The notes: generated by a model from the sequence alone, not told the origin. A stretch of DNA of 64,000 bases from Cynocephalus volans (GCF_027409185.1 NC_084461.1:189113501-189177500), one strand, 5' to 3'; numbered from the stretch's first letter, positions 44,220-56,598 are shown. Numbers and translations are program-made.

Positions 44220-45690
44220 TCTGAAGCTCTCTGTCTCATTGAACAGTGTGTCTGGATTATCTGAGTACATTCAGGTCTTATTTAATTCTTCCCAAGAACT
44301 GCCAAGCATTCCACTCTGTGGCAGCACCTTGCTGGAACTGGCCACTCCCAAAGCTCCTTGGGCTGTTTCCAGTGTTGTCTTGTTGCAAACCCTGCTGGCA
44401 AGAATGCCAAGGCTTCTTACCAGGGGCTCTGGGTACAAACTAGCTCATATACCTGGACATGTCCGGACGGGGAGGGGAGGGAGGGTTATTAGTTCCTTGA
44501 AGTTCAATGAACTGTTCTTGAGTCAGTTTCCCAAAGAGGAGCTACTAGGTTGGTCTGTAGTTGCTTCTGCAGGCACTGGGTTTTCTCTCTCAAGGGTATT
44601 TGGAGGGTTAAGGGCACTGGGGAGAAAGTTGCTGTTCAAACTTGTTGGGTCTCTCCTGGAAGGGGGTCCAGGCAATAGGTCTTCTCCTTTCCACCTCTTT
44701 CTCTACCCAAAAGGGGTTGAGTGGGGTGGTTTGGTCCACCTTCTTGGTGTCCTCTTGCCTCTCCTTGTCTTGGGTGGGGCCTCGGGGTGGGTAAACTTGG
44801 CTGGGTTAGGCAGATTTTAGGGTGAGTTCTCCTTTCCCCAGCAGGGACTGGTAGGGAGAGCTGTTGTGGCCAGGCTTCCTGAAGAGCAACATTTCTCTTC
44901 CTTGACAGGTTTCAGAGACATACACCTCTGTGTATGAAATGGATATTCATTTTTCATTCTTTTTTTATCCCTTCCTTGGAGAGTGTTTAAGATCTGGAAA
45001 GACAACTCAAAGGAAAACCCAAGGGACTGTGGTTTCAGCAAAGTAATCCCCCTGGCTGGAGCATGGCTAATGTTGCTTTGCTTCCCATGGATTTGTCACC
45101 CCTCTTCCCCTGGGTGATGGAGCCTCAAAGGATTACTCAAAGCCCATCTCTTCTGAGCAGTGAGAAGCCCCAAAGAGGTTAATCTCCTGGAACCCTCAAG
45201 AGAGAGGCATTCCTTCCTTTTGGGAAATTAACCAAGAACTGGAGTTCTCCCCTTGCATTTATTCTCCAGACTAGGAAGTTACAAGAAAAGAACATAGGTG
45301 GGGTTATAGTTTAACAATATAGGCTGGTAACATTCAGCAAAACAAGCAAGGTGACATTCCATAATGCAATTTGCAAGAGGTTAAATCCAATCCACCAACA
45401 AAAGCTTGATCTTAGCAAACATTCTCTCTCCTTACAGAAATTTCCCAGTATCTTTACATATCAATCAGTAACTTGTCTGTCCTCTGAGCCAGCAACCTTG
45501 CTGTGCTACAATTCTTTATCTTACAACAGAGACTAGCCTGGGGAAAAATTTCCTGTCTTTTGTAAGGTTAACATTTTATATGCACTTTTGAGAAGTTAGG
45601 CTAAACCTGAAACTAGGCCCTGTGACATATACTTGCTTTATGTATACTCCACAGGCTAATAATTTCATCTTCAACATTAACAATCCATGT
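44220..45690. other. ALDH2 intron 1 stretch of about 1.5 kb, unclassified
   Basis: No SINE, MIR or L1 signature. Holds the longest non-repeat, non-exon open frame of the window (193 codons, 44239-44820), which has no motif I recognise. It could be an old LTR element or unique sequence. Confidence 0.4.
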
Positions 45691-45744
45691 TTGTTGGTAG
45701 TAATAATGAATGAGAGAATATTGTGAGACATTGTTTTGCACTCT

Positions 45745-46170
45745 GGACTCAGACTGCCTGCCACTCACTAGTTGATGAGACCTTGGGGAGGTTCATTCAT
45801 TTGATAGGCATTTTCCTAAGCACCCCCAGTTGCAAGGAACAAAACAGACAAGAATCCCTGCCCATGGGAGGCTTGCATCCTGGAAGGTGGAGAGAGACAA
45901 ATAAATTAGTGAAATGCATAGTACGGCACAAGGTGATCCATGCTATGAAGAGAAATAAAACAGGGAAGAGGGGAGCATGTGCAAGTGGGGGTGCTCTGTA
46001 CCTCAGCTGCCACATCTGAAAAATGGGGTGAAAATCCCATCTGTATCAGAGGGTTGCTGTGAGGATGAAACAGGGTCATCCTTATACAGCCCTTAGCAGT
46101 GCCAGGCTCATGGCTGCTGGTGCCTCCATATTTATCACAGCCTTAAGTAAAAACTGGGATGACAGTGATG
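45745..46170 (+). repeat. MIR split by an L2-like fragment
   Basis: GACTCAGACTGCCTGCCACT at 45748 and CATCTGAAAAATGGGGTGAA at 46013 belong to one MIR. Between them GGAACAAAACAGACAAGAAT then CCCTGCCCATGGGAGGCTTG is L2-like. Confidence 0.6.
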
Positions 46171-46399
46171 CTGTTGAGCTTATGATCTAACAGTGATAAA
46201 ACTCCATTTAATATGGTGCTCTTGTATTTGCAGTTTGTTTCCTGAGGGGGTGAACTAGGTTGTGGTGAAGCTGAGTGGGAGTTTGGGGTGAATTAAACTT
46301 GCATCTTTATTTTTAGCCCCTTGACCCCAACACTCAGGAACTAGAGAACTGACCAAAAGGGAATTATGAAAGGATCTTCCTATGTGGAATTTTCTGATT

Positions 46400-46930
46400 A
46401 CAACAGTAATACATCCTCAGTAGGAAAAGTAAAGCATTACAGGAATCTACAAGGTAGACACTCACTGGAAATATACATATGCACTGCTCACATGTTCATT
46501 GCAACATAGTTTATATTAGCAAAAATTTAGGAAATAAGCCAGTTTGGGTTTCATAGGGAAATAGATGAACAACCTCTTTTACAGTTACAGGAAGGAATAA
46601 TTCTATGCATGCAGCAGTTACGAAGAATTAGCTTGATCTGTGTGAACAATGAATCTTAAAAACATGTTTCATAGAGGGAAAAAATGTCCAGCACTTTACA
46701 CAATATGAAGCCAATTAAAATTAAACTAAGTAAAACTTTATATTGAATGTGGATAGACATATCTCCATATGAAATGTGTAAGAATGTACTGCACGCTGTG
46801 AGGGTGATGATTACCTGAGCTGATGGGGCCAGATAGGGAACATGCTTCTGAGTAGTGGTGAAAGGGGACTTTGATTTTATTTAAATGTTTTATTTCTTTA
46901 AAGCTGAATACCTTGTGAACAAATATTAAA
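46400..46930 (+). repeat. L1 3' end (old)
   Basis: TGTTCATTGCAACATAGTTT, AATAGATGAACAACCTCTTT and GATGATTACCTGAGCTGATG. Confidence 0.7.
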
Positions 46931-47318
46931 AGAAAAAGGAGAGAAAATAGTGGTCCTCTGATACCCCACCCCTGCAGAAAATCCCTGTTAACACAGTATA
47001 TATGAAGTGGAACTTGATTTTTCTTGTCTTCCTGGGAGATTCTTACAGAATGAGCCAAAATCCGTGTTGGGCCATACAGTGGTTTGGAGTAATTTTGTAC
47101 TGAATGAGTCAAGTGAACTGTCACCCTGTTGATCACACTAGTTAACTGCTTGTTTGACAGGCAACCCGGAGAATCTGGGGAGTTTCACTGAAGGCCATCA
47201 TGGTTAATTCTGATTCTAATAACAGTTTTTTATCAGGGAATGCAAGTGGTGTTCAACACCTCCTGCCCTCCCAGAGTGCGTAGGACACACTTCAGTTACA
47301 GGTGACTGGGCTACAATA

Positions 47319-47644
47319 CAGCGGTCCCCCCTTATCCACTCTTTCGCTTTCTGTGGTTTCAGTTAACCTTGGTCAACAAGAAGGGTGAATACAGTACAAT
47401 TGAGATTTTTAGAGAGAGAGAGAGACCATATTCATATAACTTTTATTACAGTATATTGTTACAATTGTTCTATTTTATTAGCTATTGTTGTTAATCTCTT
47501 ACTGTGCCTAATTTATAAATTAAACTTTATCCTAGGTACGAATGTATACAAAAAAAGTAGTATGTATAGGATTCAATATTATTTGTGGTTTCAGGCATCC
47601 ATGGGGGTCTTGGAATGTATTCCCTGTGGAAGGCGGGGACTGTG
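47319..47644 (+). mobile_element. Tigger1-type DNA transposon, internally deleted
   Basis: Starts CAGCGGTCCCCCCTTATCCA, contains TTGTTACAATTGTTCTATTT and AATTTATAAATTAAACTTTA, and ends GGCGGGGACTGTG, with TA at 47317-47318 and 47645-47646. It is the short non-autonomous form, with no transposase frame. Confidence 0.88.
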
Positions 47645-47814
47645 TAATGTTTGTGGTATTGAGGTCAAGTTGAGTGCAGAATGTATGTGTTGTGGACATG
47701 CATATGTATTCCCTGATCCAATAATCATGATTATCAATCACTTTTTTTTTTTAATCAGGCCCCATACTGAGGACTTTTGCCTAAATTTTCATCTTTCATT
47801 CTACCAGCAACTCT

Positions 47815-47945
47815 ATAAGGCAGGTATAGTTTCTGTCCCATCTTACAGGTAAGGAAACTGAGGCTCAGGGAAGTCAAGTTCACATTAAGTTATAAGTTTG
47901 AAACCAGGCTTCCAAATCAGTTCTGTCCAGCTCTAACACACCATG
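47815..47945 (-). repeat. MIR
   Basis: CTATAAGGCAGGTATAGTTT, AGGTAAGGAAACTGAGGCTC, AGGGAAGTCAAG. Confidence 0.8.
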
Positions 47946-48049
47946 TGCTCCTAGCCACATGCTATCCTGCCTCCTGACCTCCTGATCAGACAAGCAGGTA
48001 AATATTTAAGGGACAATTGAATCAAATATTTGAAATCAGGAAGGAGGAG

Positions 48050-48145
48050 CTGTGTTTGTGTTGTTCACATTTGTGTTCTCGGCACCTAGCACTGAACTTG
48101 GCATAGAATCGCTGTTCAGTAAATATTTATTGAATGCATTATTGC
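48050..48145 (-). repeat. L2 or MIR 3' end fragment
   Basis: TTCTCGGCACCTAGCACTGA, CTTGGCATAG and TCAGTAAATATTTATTGAAT. Confidence 0.6.
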
Positions 48146-49139
48146 TTACTATTTATGAAACTATGTTTACAATTTCATGCTCCAGGAGCAAGGGAAAGGG
48201 TTATTTAATGAGAACCCAGTATATATCCACTCAGAAGGGTCTTATTGCAAAGTATTTGGGAGTTTACCTGAACGGGACTGTGGGGAGGCACAGGGGGTGG
48301 TGAAATTGTCTAGGGGAAAGCGATCTCAGCAAGGCAGAGGTTGCCAAACCATAGCACGTTGACAAATTGAAACTGCGCCTGCCTGGCAAATAGTCCACAG
48401 TAGAATCAACCCTCCCATCTTAGAAGTGGTGCAAATCTAAGACTGCAGAACCGAAGTGGGGAGAGGAAGGCTGAGGTCAAGTGCCAGAATGTTTCCAGTG
48501 AGTCTGGGGAGACCGGCTGCTCTTGGCCTTAACTGCAGACTAGCCCCAAGGTTCTGGATGATGTGTGAAGTGTGAAAGAGTGTGGCATTCCATGTTTACT
48601 TTGAGCTTTATGCCTTGGGATCTTGTATACAAAAGATAGCATCTGCTTTCCATTGGACACAGTTACCCAACTGGCGCTTATAAATGCCATCAGGAATCAT
48701 CCCAGGCTGGAAAACCACAGCATTTGCTCACTCACTCAGTATTTGTGAAAATAAGGTATTCCAGGGACGTGTATTTCCCAGGTATTCCCTAGTTCTTTCA
48801 TGCATCAAAGCGTGAACCGAAATTTTTCTAGAATGTGTTCTGCCTCCTTAAATTGGTGCTACTGAACATAATTTAACCTTTTATTGGAGACTTTGGGCAG
48901 ATTATGACTGCCCATTGTCATGGGGTGTGGGGGTGGTAGCCGGAATATCTTTCTCTTCTTGCCTTGGTCAGGCCTCCGCCCCCAGAGTCTAGCTGTCCTG
49001 CTCATGCAACTCCGCCCCAGGTTCTCCTCCCCGTCCCCTGCTGCCACCGCTACCACCAAGTCTGTGTTTGCAGTTTATATTTTGCCAGGCCTGGAAAACA
49101 AGATATCTGTGTTATCCTCCAACTCAGAAATCTAATTTG

Positions 49140-49345
49140 TACACAGTAATATGCCCCAAGTTTGCAAAAACACATGTAAAACAATGTTTGCTGCAGCAGC
49201 ATTGTCAGAACAGTGAACACGTGTCCTAAAAGTGCATTGGTAGGAAATGGTTAAATAAACTGTGGTCTGTCTGTAAAATAATGAGGCAGATCTTCCTATG
49301 GAATAATGTCCAAGATAAACTGTTACTGAGAAAAGCAGGTTATGA
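49140..49345 (+). repeat. L1 3' end (old)
   Basis: AATGTTTGCTGCAGCAGCAT, GGAAATGGTTAAATAAACTG and AGATCTTCCTATGGAATAAT. Confidence 0.65.
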
Positions 49346-49790
49346 AATAGGAAGTCTACTATTATTATCCCCACTTAGAATGGGCGCTGCCCTGTCTGTC
49401 CCGGTCCCTCCAATGCCCCCAGCACCAAGTGCGGTTCCTGGTACACAGTAAGTGGGATTGAGAGCCTCGGTTCTCCTCTCACCTGCACTCTGCAGCCACA
49501 CGGGACCTTTCAGTCCCCCTGTCCCCAAGCTCTTCCTTGATCTTGCCCTTAAGGTCCCCCTCAATAGCGCCGTCTGACCCCTCCCTGGTGCGTGGTGATG
49601 GCTGTCAGTTAAAGCTTATGTAATGCATGGGTGAATGCAACTTTTACAAAACAAAGTGAGAAGTACTTATGAAAATGTATAGAAATTAGAGAATTTTGAT
49701 GGAAAAAGTTTATGCATCTTGCCAGCAGTCCAGATCCAAAATATCAGCTTTTAATGTCCCTCTGCCTCTAGAAACTGTAAAGAGGAAGCA

Positions 49791-49893
49791 GGGGCTGGCC
49801 GGTTAGCTCGGTTGGTTAGAGTGTGGTGCTGATAACAGCAAGGTCCAGGGTTTGATCCCTGTACTGATCAGCTAGCCACCAAAACAAAAGAAG
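49791..49893 (+). repeat. tRNA-Ile SINE monomer, best tRNA match
   Basis: GGGGCTGGCCGGTTAGCTCG then GTTGGTTAGAG is an A-box, CTGATAAC keeps an Ile (GAT) anticodon loop, and GGGTTTGATCCC is the B-box. The duplication AAGAGGAAGCA / AAAAGGAAGCG and A-tail show retroposition. Confidence 0.92.
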
Positions 49894-50574
49894 AAAAAAG
49901 GAAGCGTGGGTTTGGAGGACTCCCCTCCCCCCAGGGTGACTAAATTAGACATGTTATGTAAGTCAAGCATTGGGTTTGGGGCCAGAAGGTTATAAAGCAT
50001 TTGTCCTGGAGTTTGTCCTTTTGTTTATTCAAGAGAAGTTGCTGTGAAACTCTCCTCACTTGAAGCAGAACTTTGGCAGAGACTCAGTGTCACAGAAATT
50101 CCTACCCTAGCTCCTCAGCCCAGGGAGGGGAGACCACTGAGTCTGGCTCCAGAAGAAGAGAAATGAGAAATCTAAACCGGAGAAGTTTCCAGGTTACTGC
50201 TAAGCAAACCCAGGTTTATCTTATCGGTGGAGAAGATTGGATAGATTGTTGAAAATCGATTCACCTAATTCTCCAGTGAAGCATGACTCAGCAAATTCAG
50301 GGTTTCCAAAGGCAAACAAGTGATCCTTCCAGGGACCTAATCTAAATCAGATGGGGAAGCCTGGTCTTTGCCCGGGAAGAAAGGAGTGGGGCCTGTGGGA
50401 GATTACCCAGCTGGCCCACTTCTCCCCTGCATACTTCCTGGTCTTTGCAAAATCACAATGAAAGCTTTTTCAGGACAGGCTAGTTTATTATGCAGTTGAG
50501 CACAGAACACACAGAAAAGGGTGATGTCCATTGCTGCTCAGAATCTTTGACCTGAGAGAGTTCCAGGATTTAGA

Positions 50575-50770
50575 GCAATACTGTAGTCACCTGCTGTGGG
50601 CCCAGCTCAGGAAACCACACCTGCTGTCATTTAATCCCCATATTAGCCCCCAAAGGTATTCCTTAAAGCATCTGGGAAGTGAAGGCATTTGCCCAGGCTC
50701 ACCATCTGCGAGGGGTGGAGTCAGGAATTGAACCCAGATCTGTCTGACTTTGAGTTTGGTACTAAAAATG
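50575..50770 (-). repeat. MIR
   Basis: TTAATCCCCATATTAGCCCC, GAAGGCATTTGCCCAGGCTC, CAGGAATTGAACCCAGATCT. Confidence 0.75.
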
Positions 50771-50879
50771 CGAAGTCAGCCTGTGTCGGGGCAGTAAGTA
50801 AACCATGAAGATGAAAGTTCATGAATAGGAGAGTTTGAACCTCCTTGAAAGCAGAACTGGCCTGTGACCAGAGGTTGGA

Positions 50880-51112
50880 GTTGGAAGAACTGGGTAAAGA
50901 GCACATCAAAATCCTGGCTCTGCCCTCGCTACCATGTGACCTTGAGCAAGTGGCTTGATCTCTTCTGTGCCTCATTGTCCTTCTCTGTGAAGTGGAGAAC
51001 ATGGAGTTCATCTTCTAGGTTTGCCATGAGATTTGAATGGGAACAGTTCAAGTGCAGAGAACTCTTGCTGCAGGGGCTGCCTCATAGTGAGAAGCTAGTA
51101 AATGTTAGCTGT
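50880..51112 (+). repeat. MIR
   Basis: CCTGGCTCTGCCCTCGCTAC, GTGACCTTGAGCAAGTGGCT, CTCATTGTCCTTCTCTGTGA. Confidence 0.8.
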
Positions 51113-52186
51113 TTCCATGACATTCAGGAGACCAGGTGGATGTCCTCCTGGGGGTGGGGGGGATGAGAGGTTGGAGGGGACAGTACAAGACCAGCCCAGC
51201 TCACCCCACCCACTCCAGCCAGCCTCCCTCGCTGCCTCAAGCATGTAGCTGCCAATTTTACTGGACTCAGGTCAGGCTGCCCTCCCTTTTGAAAAGGAAA
51301 GAAAAAAAGCTCAGAAGTCAAATGGTTGGTGTTAGAAAAGCAGATGTATTCACCTGAAGGAGATGGCAGGCTACCCCATCTCAAAGATTTACATTTACTG
51401 AGGGGTTTTTAAAGGATGGGTTGAGGGAATGGAATGTGGGAGGTGAAAAGCAGGAGAGCAGGAGATGGGAGTTACGAGGGGTCCGTGTCTATGTGTCAGG
51501 TACAAGGTCTCGCCAAGGCCTCATCCGGTTTCTGTTCTCATCTTCGCTGTTATCTCAGGATTCTGCAAGATTTTGATTTGCGCCAGTGTACTTGGCTAGT
51601 GCCCAAGGTCAGCTGCCAGTCGTTTGGCCTTGATTATTTCTCAAAACTCTACAAGTCTCAAAGAAAGAACTGTTAGCTTTGCAAAGTACTAATTAGCTTC
51701 ACAGCCTTGTTTTCCTACTTAGCGAGTGAGATAAGAAAGTCAGGGGATGTGAAGCAAGAGTGGAGAGGAAAAAACTGTCCTTTTTAATATCCTCCCCCAC
51801 CTGTGCAGCCCAGGCAGCTTTAGGTCCCAACATGGCTTCAGTCCTGCTCACTCCAACACCAATGTGGTGGGGTGTGAGGCTGTGAACCCCGAGCCCGCAC
51901 TGCAGGTGAAGACAGCAGCAGAGCTCAGCACACAGTCGCAGGCTGCCCGCCTGCGTGTGCCTGTCCCTCCTCCTCATGTTAGTTAGAGAGGCCCCAGGAG
52001 CTTGCCCCTCCTCCACATTAAATAGAGAGGAGGCTGATTCTCAGAGAGGAGGAGCATGTATCCAGGGCCTTCCACCCAGGCATGGCAGAGTTGAAATTGA
52101 ACTCCGGCTCTGTGCCTGGGCTCTTTTTACCACGCCCGGGCAGCCCTCCTGCCGGAAGAAACAAGAATGTTATTTCCCTAAAGATT

Positions 52187-52273
52187 TTTTTTTTTTTTCT
52201 TTTTTCTTTTGCATCTGGCCTGTACGGGGATCCGAACCCATGACCTTGGTGTTATAAGGCTGTGCTCTAATTC
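52187..52273 (-). repeat. tRNA-Ile SINE, 5' truncated
   Basis: T-tail, GCATCTGGCCTGTACGGGGA, TCCGAACCCATGACCTTGG. The exact duplication ATTTCCCTAAAGATT is at 52172-52186 and 52274-52288. Confidence 0.92.
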
Positions 52274-52519
52274 ATTTCCCTAAAGATTAATGATCACCTG
52301 GTTATCAGGAAACCACACAAATATATTTTCAAAAATCTGGTTAATGTTTACCCACGTTCTCCTGCCTAATGCCGAGAGTCTTTACTGTGTATGCACAGCT
52401 GCAGATTCTGCCGTGATGGTGGTATATGGATTGTGCAGAAATATCAAGTTTCAGCCTGGAAAAGTGACCCCACTAGGTCCTTACCTGACTGGCTCCTTCC
52501 TGGGGTGCCCAGTCGCCCT

Positions 52520-52715
52520 ATCATTATCACAGCACCGGGCACTTGCTGCATGCTTAGGTGAGGCACAAACTCTCTGAACTCTCACATGCCACTTTATGAA
52601 GGGCTACTATAATGAGTCCCACTCTGTCGGTGAGGAAACAAAGGCGCAGAGAGGTAAAGGCCTTGTCCTGTGTGACAAAACTGGAAGCAGGAGAGTCCAG
52701 ATTCATCTAGATTCT
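52520..52715 (-). repeat. MIR
   Basis: CACCGGGCACTTGCTGCATG, TCTGTCGGTGAGGAAACAAA, GGCGCAGAGAGGTAAAGG. Confidence 0.75.
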
Positions 52716-53279
52716 TGTCCCAAACCTTGGCTCTTGACCACTAACCCTGGCTACCGCTCCCTGGGTCCTGCTGATCCTCAGATCTTGGGCCCTGGTATGA
52801 AACAAGCTCCAGGCTTTGCATGGTGGTTTGGTCTTGTGTGGGATCGTAGACTCAGGCCTGAGGTGCTAAGCCATGCTGGGATGCTGGGGCCAAAGAGACC
52901 CCTTGAGGAAGGCAGGCAGAGAGCTGGACATCCTTGCCTTCACCTCACCTGTGGCCTTTCCCTGAGCCCTGGGGAAGTGACCACTGTGGGCGCCTCCCTG
53001 AGCCTGAAGGGAACAGCTTACTGGGAGATCTTCTCTGTGCTCCCCTGAGACCATCGCCTGGCTTTTGGGGAACAGAGAGCAAACTTTGGCACTTTATCAA
53101 GCAGCTTTGATAAGGACTCTCTCTCTGAGCAAATGAAGAGGCTTCCACCTCCCTGCTGTGGCCTGATGAAGAATGAGATCTTTCCCTAGACATGGCTTGG
53201 TCGCTGTTAATACACTGGCAACAACAGCGATGGCCTAGTTTTAATTATGAGCCAGGTGCTGAACTGAGGGCTTCACGGG

Positions 53280-53765
53280 ACCCACCTTCCTCTCTTATTC
53301 CGTCCCTTTCACTTCCTAGTTCACCAGTAACTCTGGCCACCTTTGTTCTTTCTCAGATCCATCAGACTTGTTCCTGCCCCTGGGCCTTTGCACTTGCTGT
53401 TCCCACTGCCTGGACTGCTTGTCCTCTCTCTCTTCCTGTGAGTGGTTCCTTTTCATCAGTCAGGACTCAAGTCATGCGTCTGATCCTCGGGGAGGACCCC
53501 CCAGCCATCCTGGCTAACATTCTGCATACCCCCTCCCTTAGTCACTTTCTCTGGATCCCATTTTTCTTTTTCGCACTTATCACTACACTCTGAGGTGATC
53601 TTGTATATTTGATTGTGTCTCTGGTTTTCTGTGCCCGTGACAATGACAGCACCCTGAGAGCAACATCTTTGTTGTTTTTTTGTCTCCACTATGTCCTCAG
53701 CCCTGGAATAGTGCCTGGCCCATCACAGGGATTCACTAAATATTTGCTGAATGGGTGAAAGAATA
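53280..53765 (-). repeat. L2 LINE 3' end
   Basis: CCCCTGGGCCTTTGCACTTG, CTGTTCCCACTGCCTGGACT, GGAATAGTGCCTGGCCCAT and ACTAAATATTTGCTGAATG: an extensive L2 match. Confidence 0.85.
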
Positions 53766-53794
53766 ATCTAATTCCATTCTCATGACAACCTTGG

Positions 53795-54297
53795 GTGAAA
53801 GTGTAGTAGGTAAAGGTGGTTGCACATTCTTTGCTGCTCCTCCCGAGGAGAGGGGAAGCTGTCTCTCCTACCTGTGAATCTGGACTGGGCCTCTGACTCA
53901 CTTTGACCAACAGAATTTGGTGGCAGAAATGAGGCCACATGATTCCTGAAGCTAGATCTTAGGAAGCCTTTCAGCTTGCACCTGGGTCTCTTGGAACACT
54001 CTTTTTCTGGGGAAACCAGCTGCCGTGTGAGTGGGCTGAGCCCGCCATGTAGTCAGGAAGCCCAAGCAGCTGCTTGGTGCCAGACAAGTGAGTGACAAGC
54101 ACACATCTTGCACATCCAGCACCATGGAGTTCAGATGATCCAGCCCAGCTGCCCTTGGACTGTCACCACATGAGTGAGCCCACGTGAGCCCTGCCCAGCT
54201 GAGCCCAATCAGGGGACACAACTGTGACAGATAATAAATCATTTCAAGCCACTGAGTTTTAGGGTGATTTGTTACAGCAGTCAATAACTGGAACAGG
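53795..54297 (+). repeat. MLT1-type MaLR LTR
   Basis: TGTGAATCTGGACTGGGCCT, GAGTGAGCCCACGTGAGCCC, TAATAAATCATTTCAAGCCA then CTGAGTTTTAGGGTGATTTG and CAATAACTGGAACAG. Confidence 0.8.
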
Positions 54298-54435
54298 TAG
54301 GAACATTCTCCTCATTTTTCAAAGAAACCAAGGCTCTGAAAGGTCAAATGACTTACTCAAGGTCACTTGGCAGAGGGCATTCCAGCTTAGATTTTCTCCA
54401 AGGCCTGTGCTTTTAACCTCCAGGCTATACCTCTC
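54298..54435 (-). repeat. MIR fragment
   Basis: CTCCTCATTTTTCAAAGAAA, CCAAGGCTCTGAAAGGTCAA and TCAAGGTCACTTGGCAGAG. It directly follows the LTR, 110 bp before exon 2. Confidence 0.7.
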
Positions 54436-54547
54436 TGAAGCTAATTCATATATATCCATATTTGTTCTGATTTTTTTTTTCTTACATTGCAGGTGGTCAG
54501 TGTTCAGTTGAAAGCTGGTTCTGAGAACTTTTTCCTTCTTATTGTAG

Positions 54548-54652
54548 ATTTTCATAGACAATGAATGGCATGATGCCGCCAGCAAGAAAACATTCCCCAC
54601 AGTCAATCCGTCCACAGGAGAGGTCATCTGTCAGGTAGCTGAAGGAGACAAG
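54548..54652 (+). CDS. ALDH2: ALDH2 exon 2
   Basis: 35 codons: [20 protein letters not shown] then [15 protein letters not shown], the N-terminal beta strands of aldehyde dehydrogenases. Acceptor TTATTGTAG, donor GTGAGA. Confidence 0.97.
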
Positions 54653-54781
54653 GTGAGAACTGGTGACTTGCCTTTGGACAGGAATGTTTTTGTTTTTTTA
54701 TGTATTTTTGTACTGTTGAAACTTTACCATATATGTGTATTACTTTCATAACTGAAACATGCTAATTAAAACTTTTGAGTA

Positions 54782-54957
54782 GGGGGCCGGCCCGTGGCTC
54801 ACTCGGGAGAGTGTGGTGCTGATAACACCAAGGCCACGGGTTCGGATCCCATATAGGGATGGCCGGTTGCTCACTGGCTAAGCGTGGTGCTGACAACACC
54901 AAGTCAAGGGTTAAGATCCCCTTACCGGTCATCTTTTAAAAAAAAACAAAAAACAAA
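54782..54957 (+). repeat. tRNA-Ile-derived SINE dimer, near-consensus
   Basis: GGCCGGCCCGTGGCTCACTC then GGGAGAGTGTGGTGCTGATA, a second monomer GGCCGGTTGCTCACTGGC, CTTACCGGTCATC and an A-tail. The exact duplication AAAACTTTTGAGTA is at 54768-54781 and 54958-54971. Confidence 0.95.
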
Positions 54958-55944
54958 AAAACTTTTGAGTAAATGAATCAAAAGGAGCTCTTCTCTGAAA
55001 ACAAAGGTATCTGGGTTGGAAAATTCATATAGTGTGCGTTTATAGACTTGTGAATTCAGGGACCATCTAATCCGTTCTGTCCTTTCCAGACCTGGAAGTT
55101 GAAGATCAGAGAAAGGAGATGCACAGCTAGATGGAAATCTTATTAGTTAGAATTTGGGCTTCCTAAGATCTAGCTCTATTGTTGGTTTGAATTACATATG
55201 CTGGTAGGAACTGAAAAAAATCAATAATATCTTAAGAATTTTTAAATTAGATTCTTGGTAAAAGTATTTTATTTTTTTAAATATAAAAGACATTAAAAAT
55301 AACTCAAGAATGCTTCCTGCCCTCTGCTTTAATACAGTCCTTTACACTCATACGTAAGGCCTTGCCTCCTTTGCTAAAAGCAAATGTGAATCTTTTTGGT
55401 TCATCAGACAGTCCAATGGTAAATGTGTTCAATATAAATGAAAACCCTGTTCCCTGATTCCTGATTCATATCCCTCTATGAAAAATGCTACTAGCTGTGT
55501 TGATTTTACCGCTTCTCCAAGGAGAGGGAAGTTGGTTAAACCTGCATTTGTTGGAGATTGCTAGTTGTCTTAGAAGGCATGATCCATTTTGCTGGGCTTG
55601 CTGCTTACGAAGCAGTAAAAAGTGCTCAAATTCTAAGCATTGACTCCTGTGTGCCTCTCCCTCCAAAACTCTTTGGAGGGTTTTGAAATGAATATACCAG
55701 AAAAGAAACTGTAAAGTTCCTCATTCCCACTGTGACTCCTGGGAAGGAGAGAGAAGGCTGTTATTTAGCCCTGTCACTGAGCTTATTAGATGGAGCCATG
55801 TGGGGCGAGGAAGGGCTGTTTGGGGACAAGTTTCCATGCAGGCATGTGCTGATGCCCCGGGGGTGTGCTTGGCAACAGGGCAGGTGGTATCTGGAGGCGG
55901 TTGTTGCTGCAAAGGCCTGAGTTGCCTCTGTGGGTCTCTTCCAG

Positions 55945-56085
55945 CAAGATGTGGACAGGGCAGTGAAGGCTGCCCGGGCTGCCTTCCAGCTGGGCTCACC
56001 CTGGCGCCGCATGGATGCGTCTGAGAGGGGCCGCCTGCTGCACCGCCTGGCCGACCTGATTGAGCGGGACCGGACCTACCTGGCA
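55945..56085 (+). CDS. ALDH2: ALDH2 exon 3
   Basis: 47 codons: [20 protein letters not shown] to ERDRTYLA. The acceptor is CTTCCAG. The first residue is Gln where human has Glu; otherwise this is near-identical to human ALDH2 as I remember it. Confidence 0.97.
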
Positions 56086-56254
56086 GTGAGTCCTCAGCCT
56101 TCTCCCCTTGCATCCCACGTGGGGAATGGGCTCATAGCATCCTATGAACAGACAGGGGCTACGATGTGACAATGTAAATGATCAGAATGACATAGGAAAG
56201 ACACCTTTGGGGGATGCCCCTGCATCAGCCAGACGAGCTTTCCTGTCTCCTTTG

Positions 56255-56360
56255 TTTTGTTTTGTTTTGATTTTTGGTGGCTGGCTGTTGTGGGGATCCA
56301 AACCTGTGAGCTTGATGTTAAAAGGCTGCGCTCTAACCAACTGAACTAACTGGTCAGCCC
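56255..56360 (-). repeat. tRNA-Ile SINE monomer
   Basis: (TTTTG)n tail, GGTGGCTGGCTGTTGTGGGG, CTCTAACCAACTGAACTAAC. The duplication CTGTCTCCTTTG is at 56243-56254 and 56366-56377. Confidence 0.9.
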
Positions 56361-56598
56361 TCTCTCTGTCTCCTTTGATGCAGTGGGTTTGGCTAAGAAA
56401 GGAGGAGACTGGAGAGTGTAGGGAGAAAAGCTATGATGGGGAGGCCTTCCTTGGAGAGAGACCCCCAGGAAGGGGTCTCCCCAGGGCCCTCTGCATAGTG
56501 GGCCTTCTCTCCATACGTGAGAGGCAGAAGAAAACAGGAGGCAATCTCCTCCCCTCCCCCAATACATTCATCACACAGCAGCTAAAGTGAACCTTTGA

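Noticed and set aside
44239..44820. 193-codon open frame as a gene in ALDH2 intron 1
   Set aside because: No recognisable domain, no Kozak or promoter evidence; kept only as a low-interest finding.
49791..49893. Possible functional tRNA-Ile gene
   Set aside because: It has A- and B-boxes and an Ile anticodon loop, but also an A-rich tail and flanking target duplication, and stem mismatches; it is a SINE.
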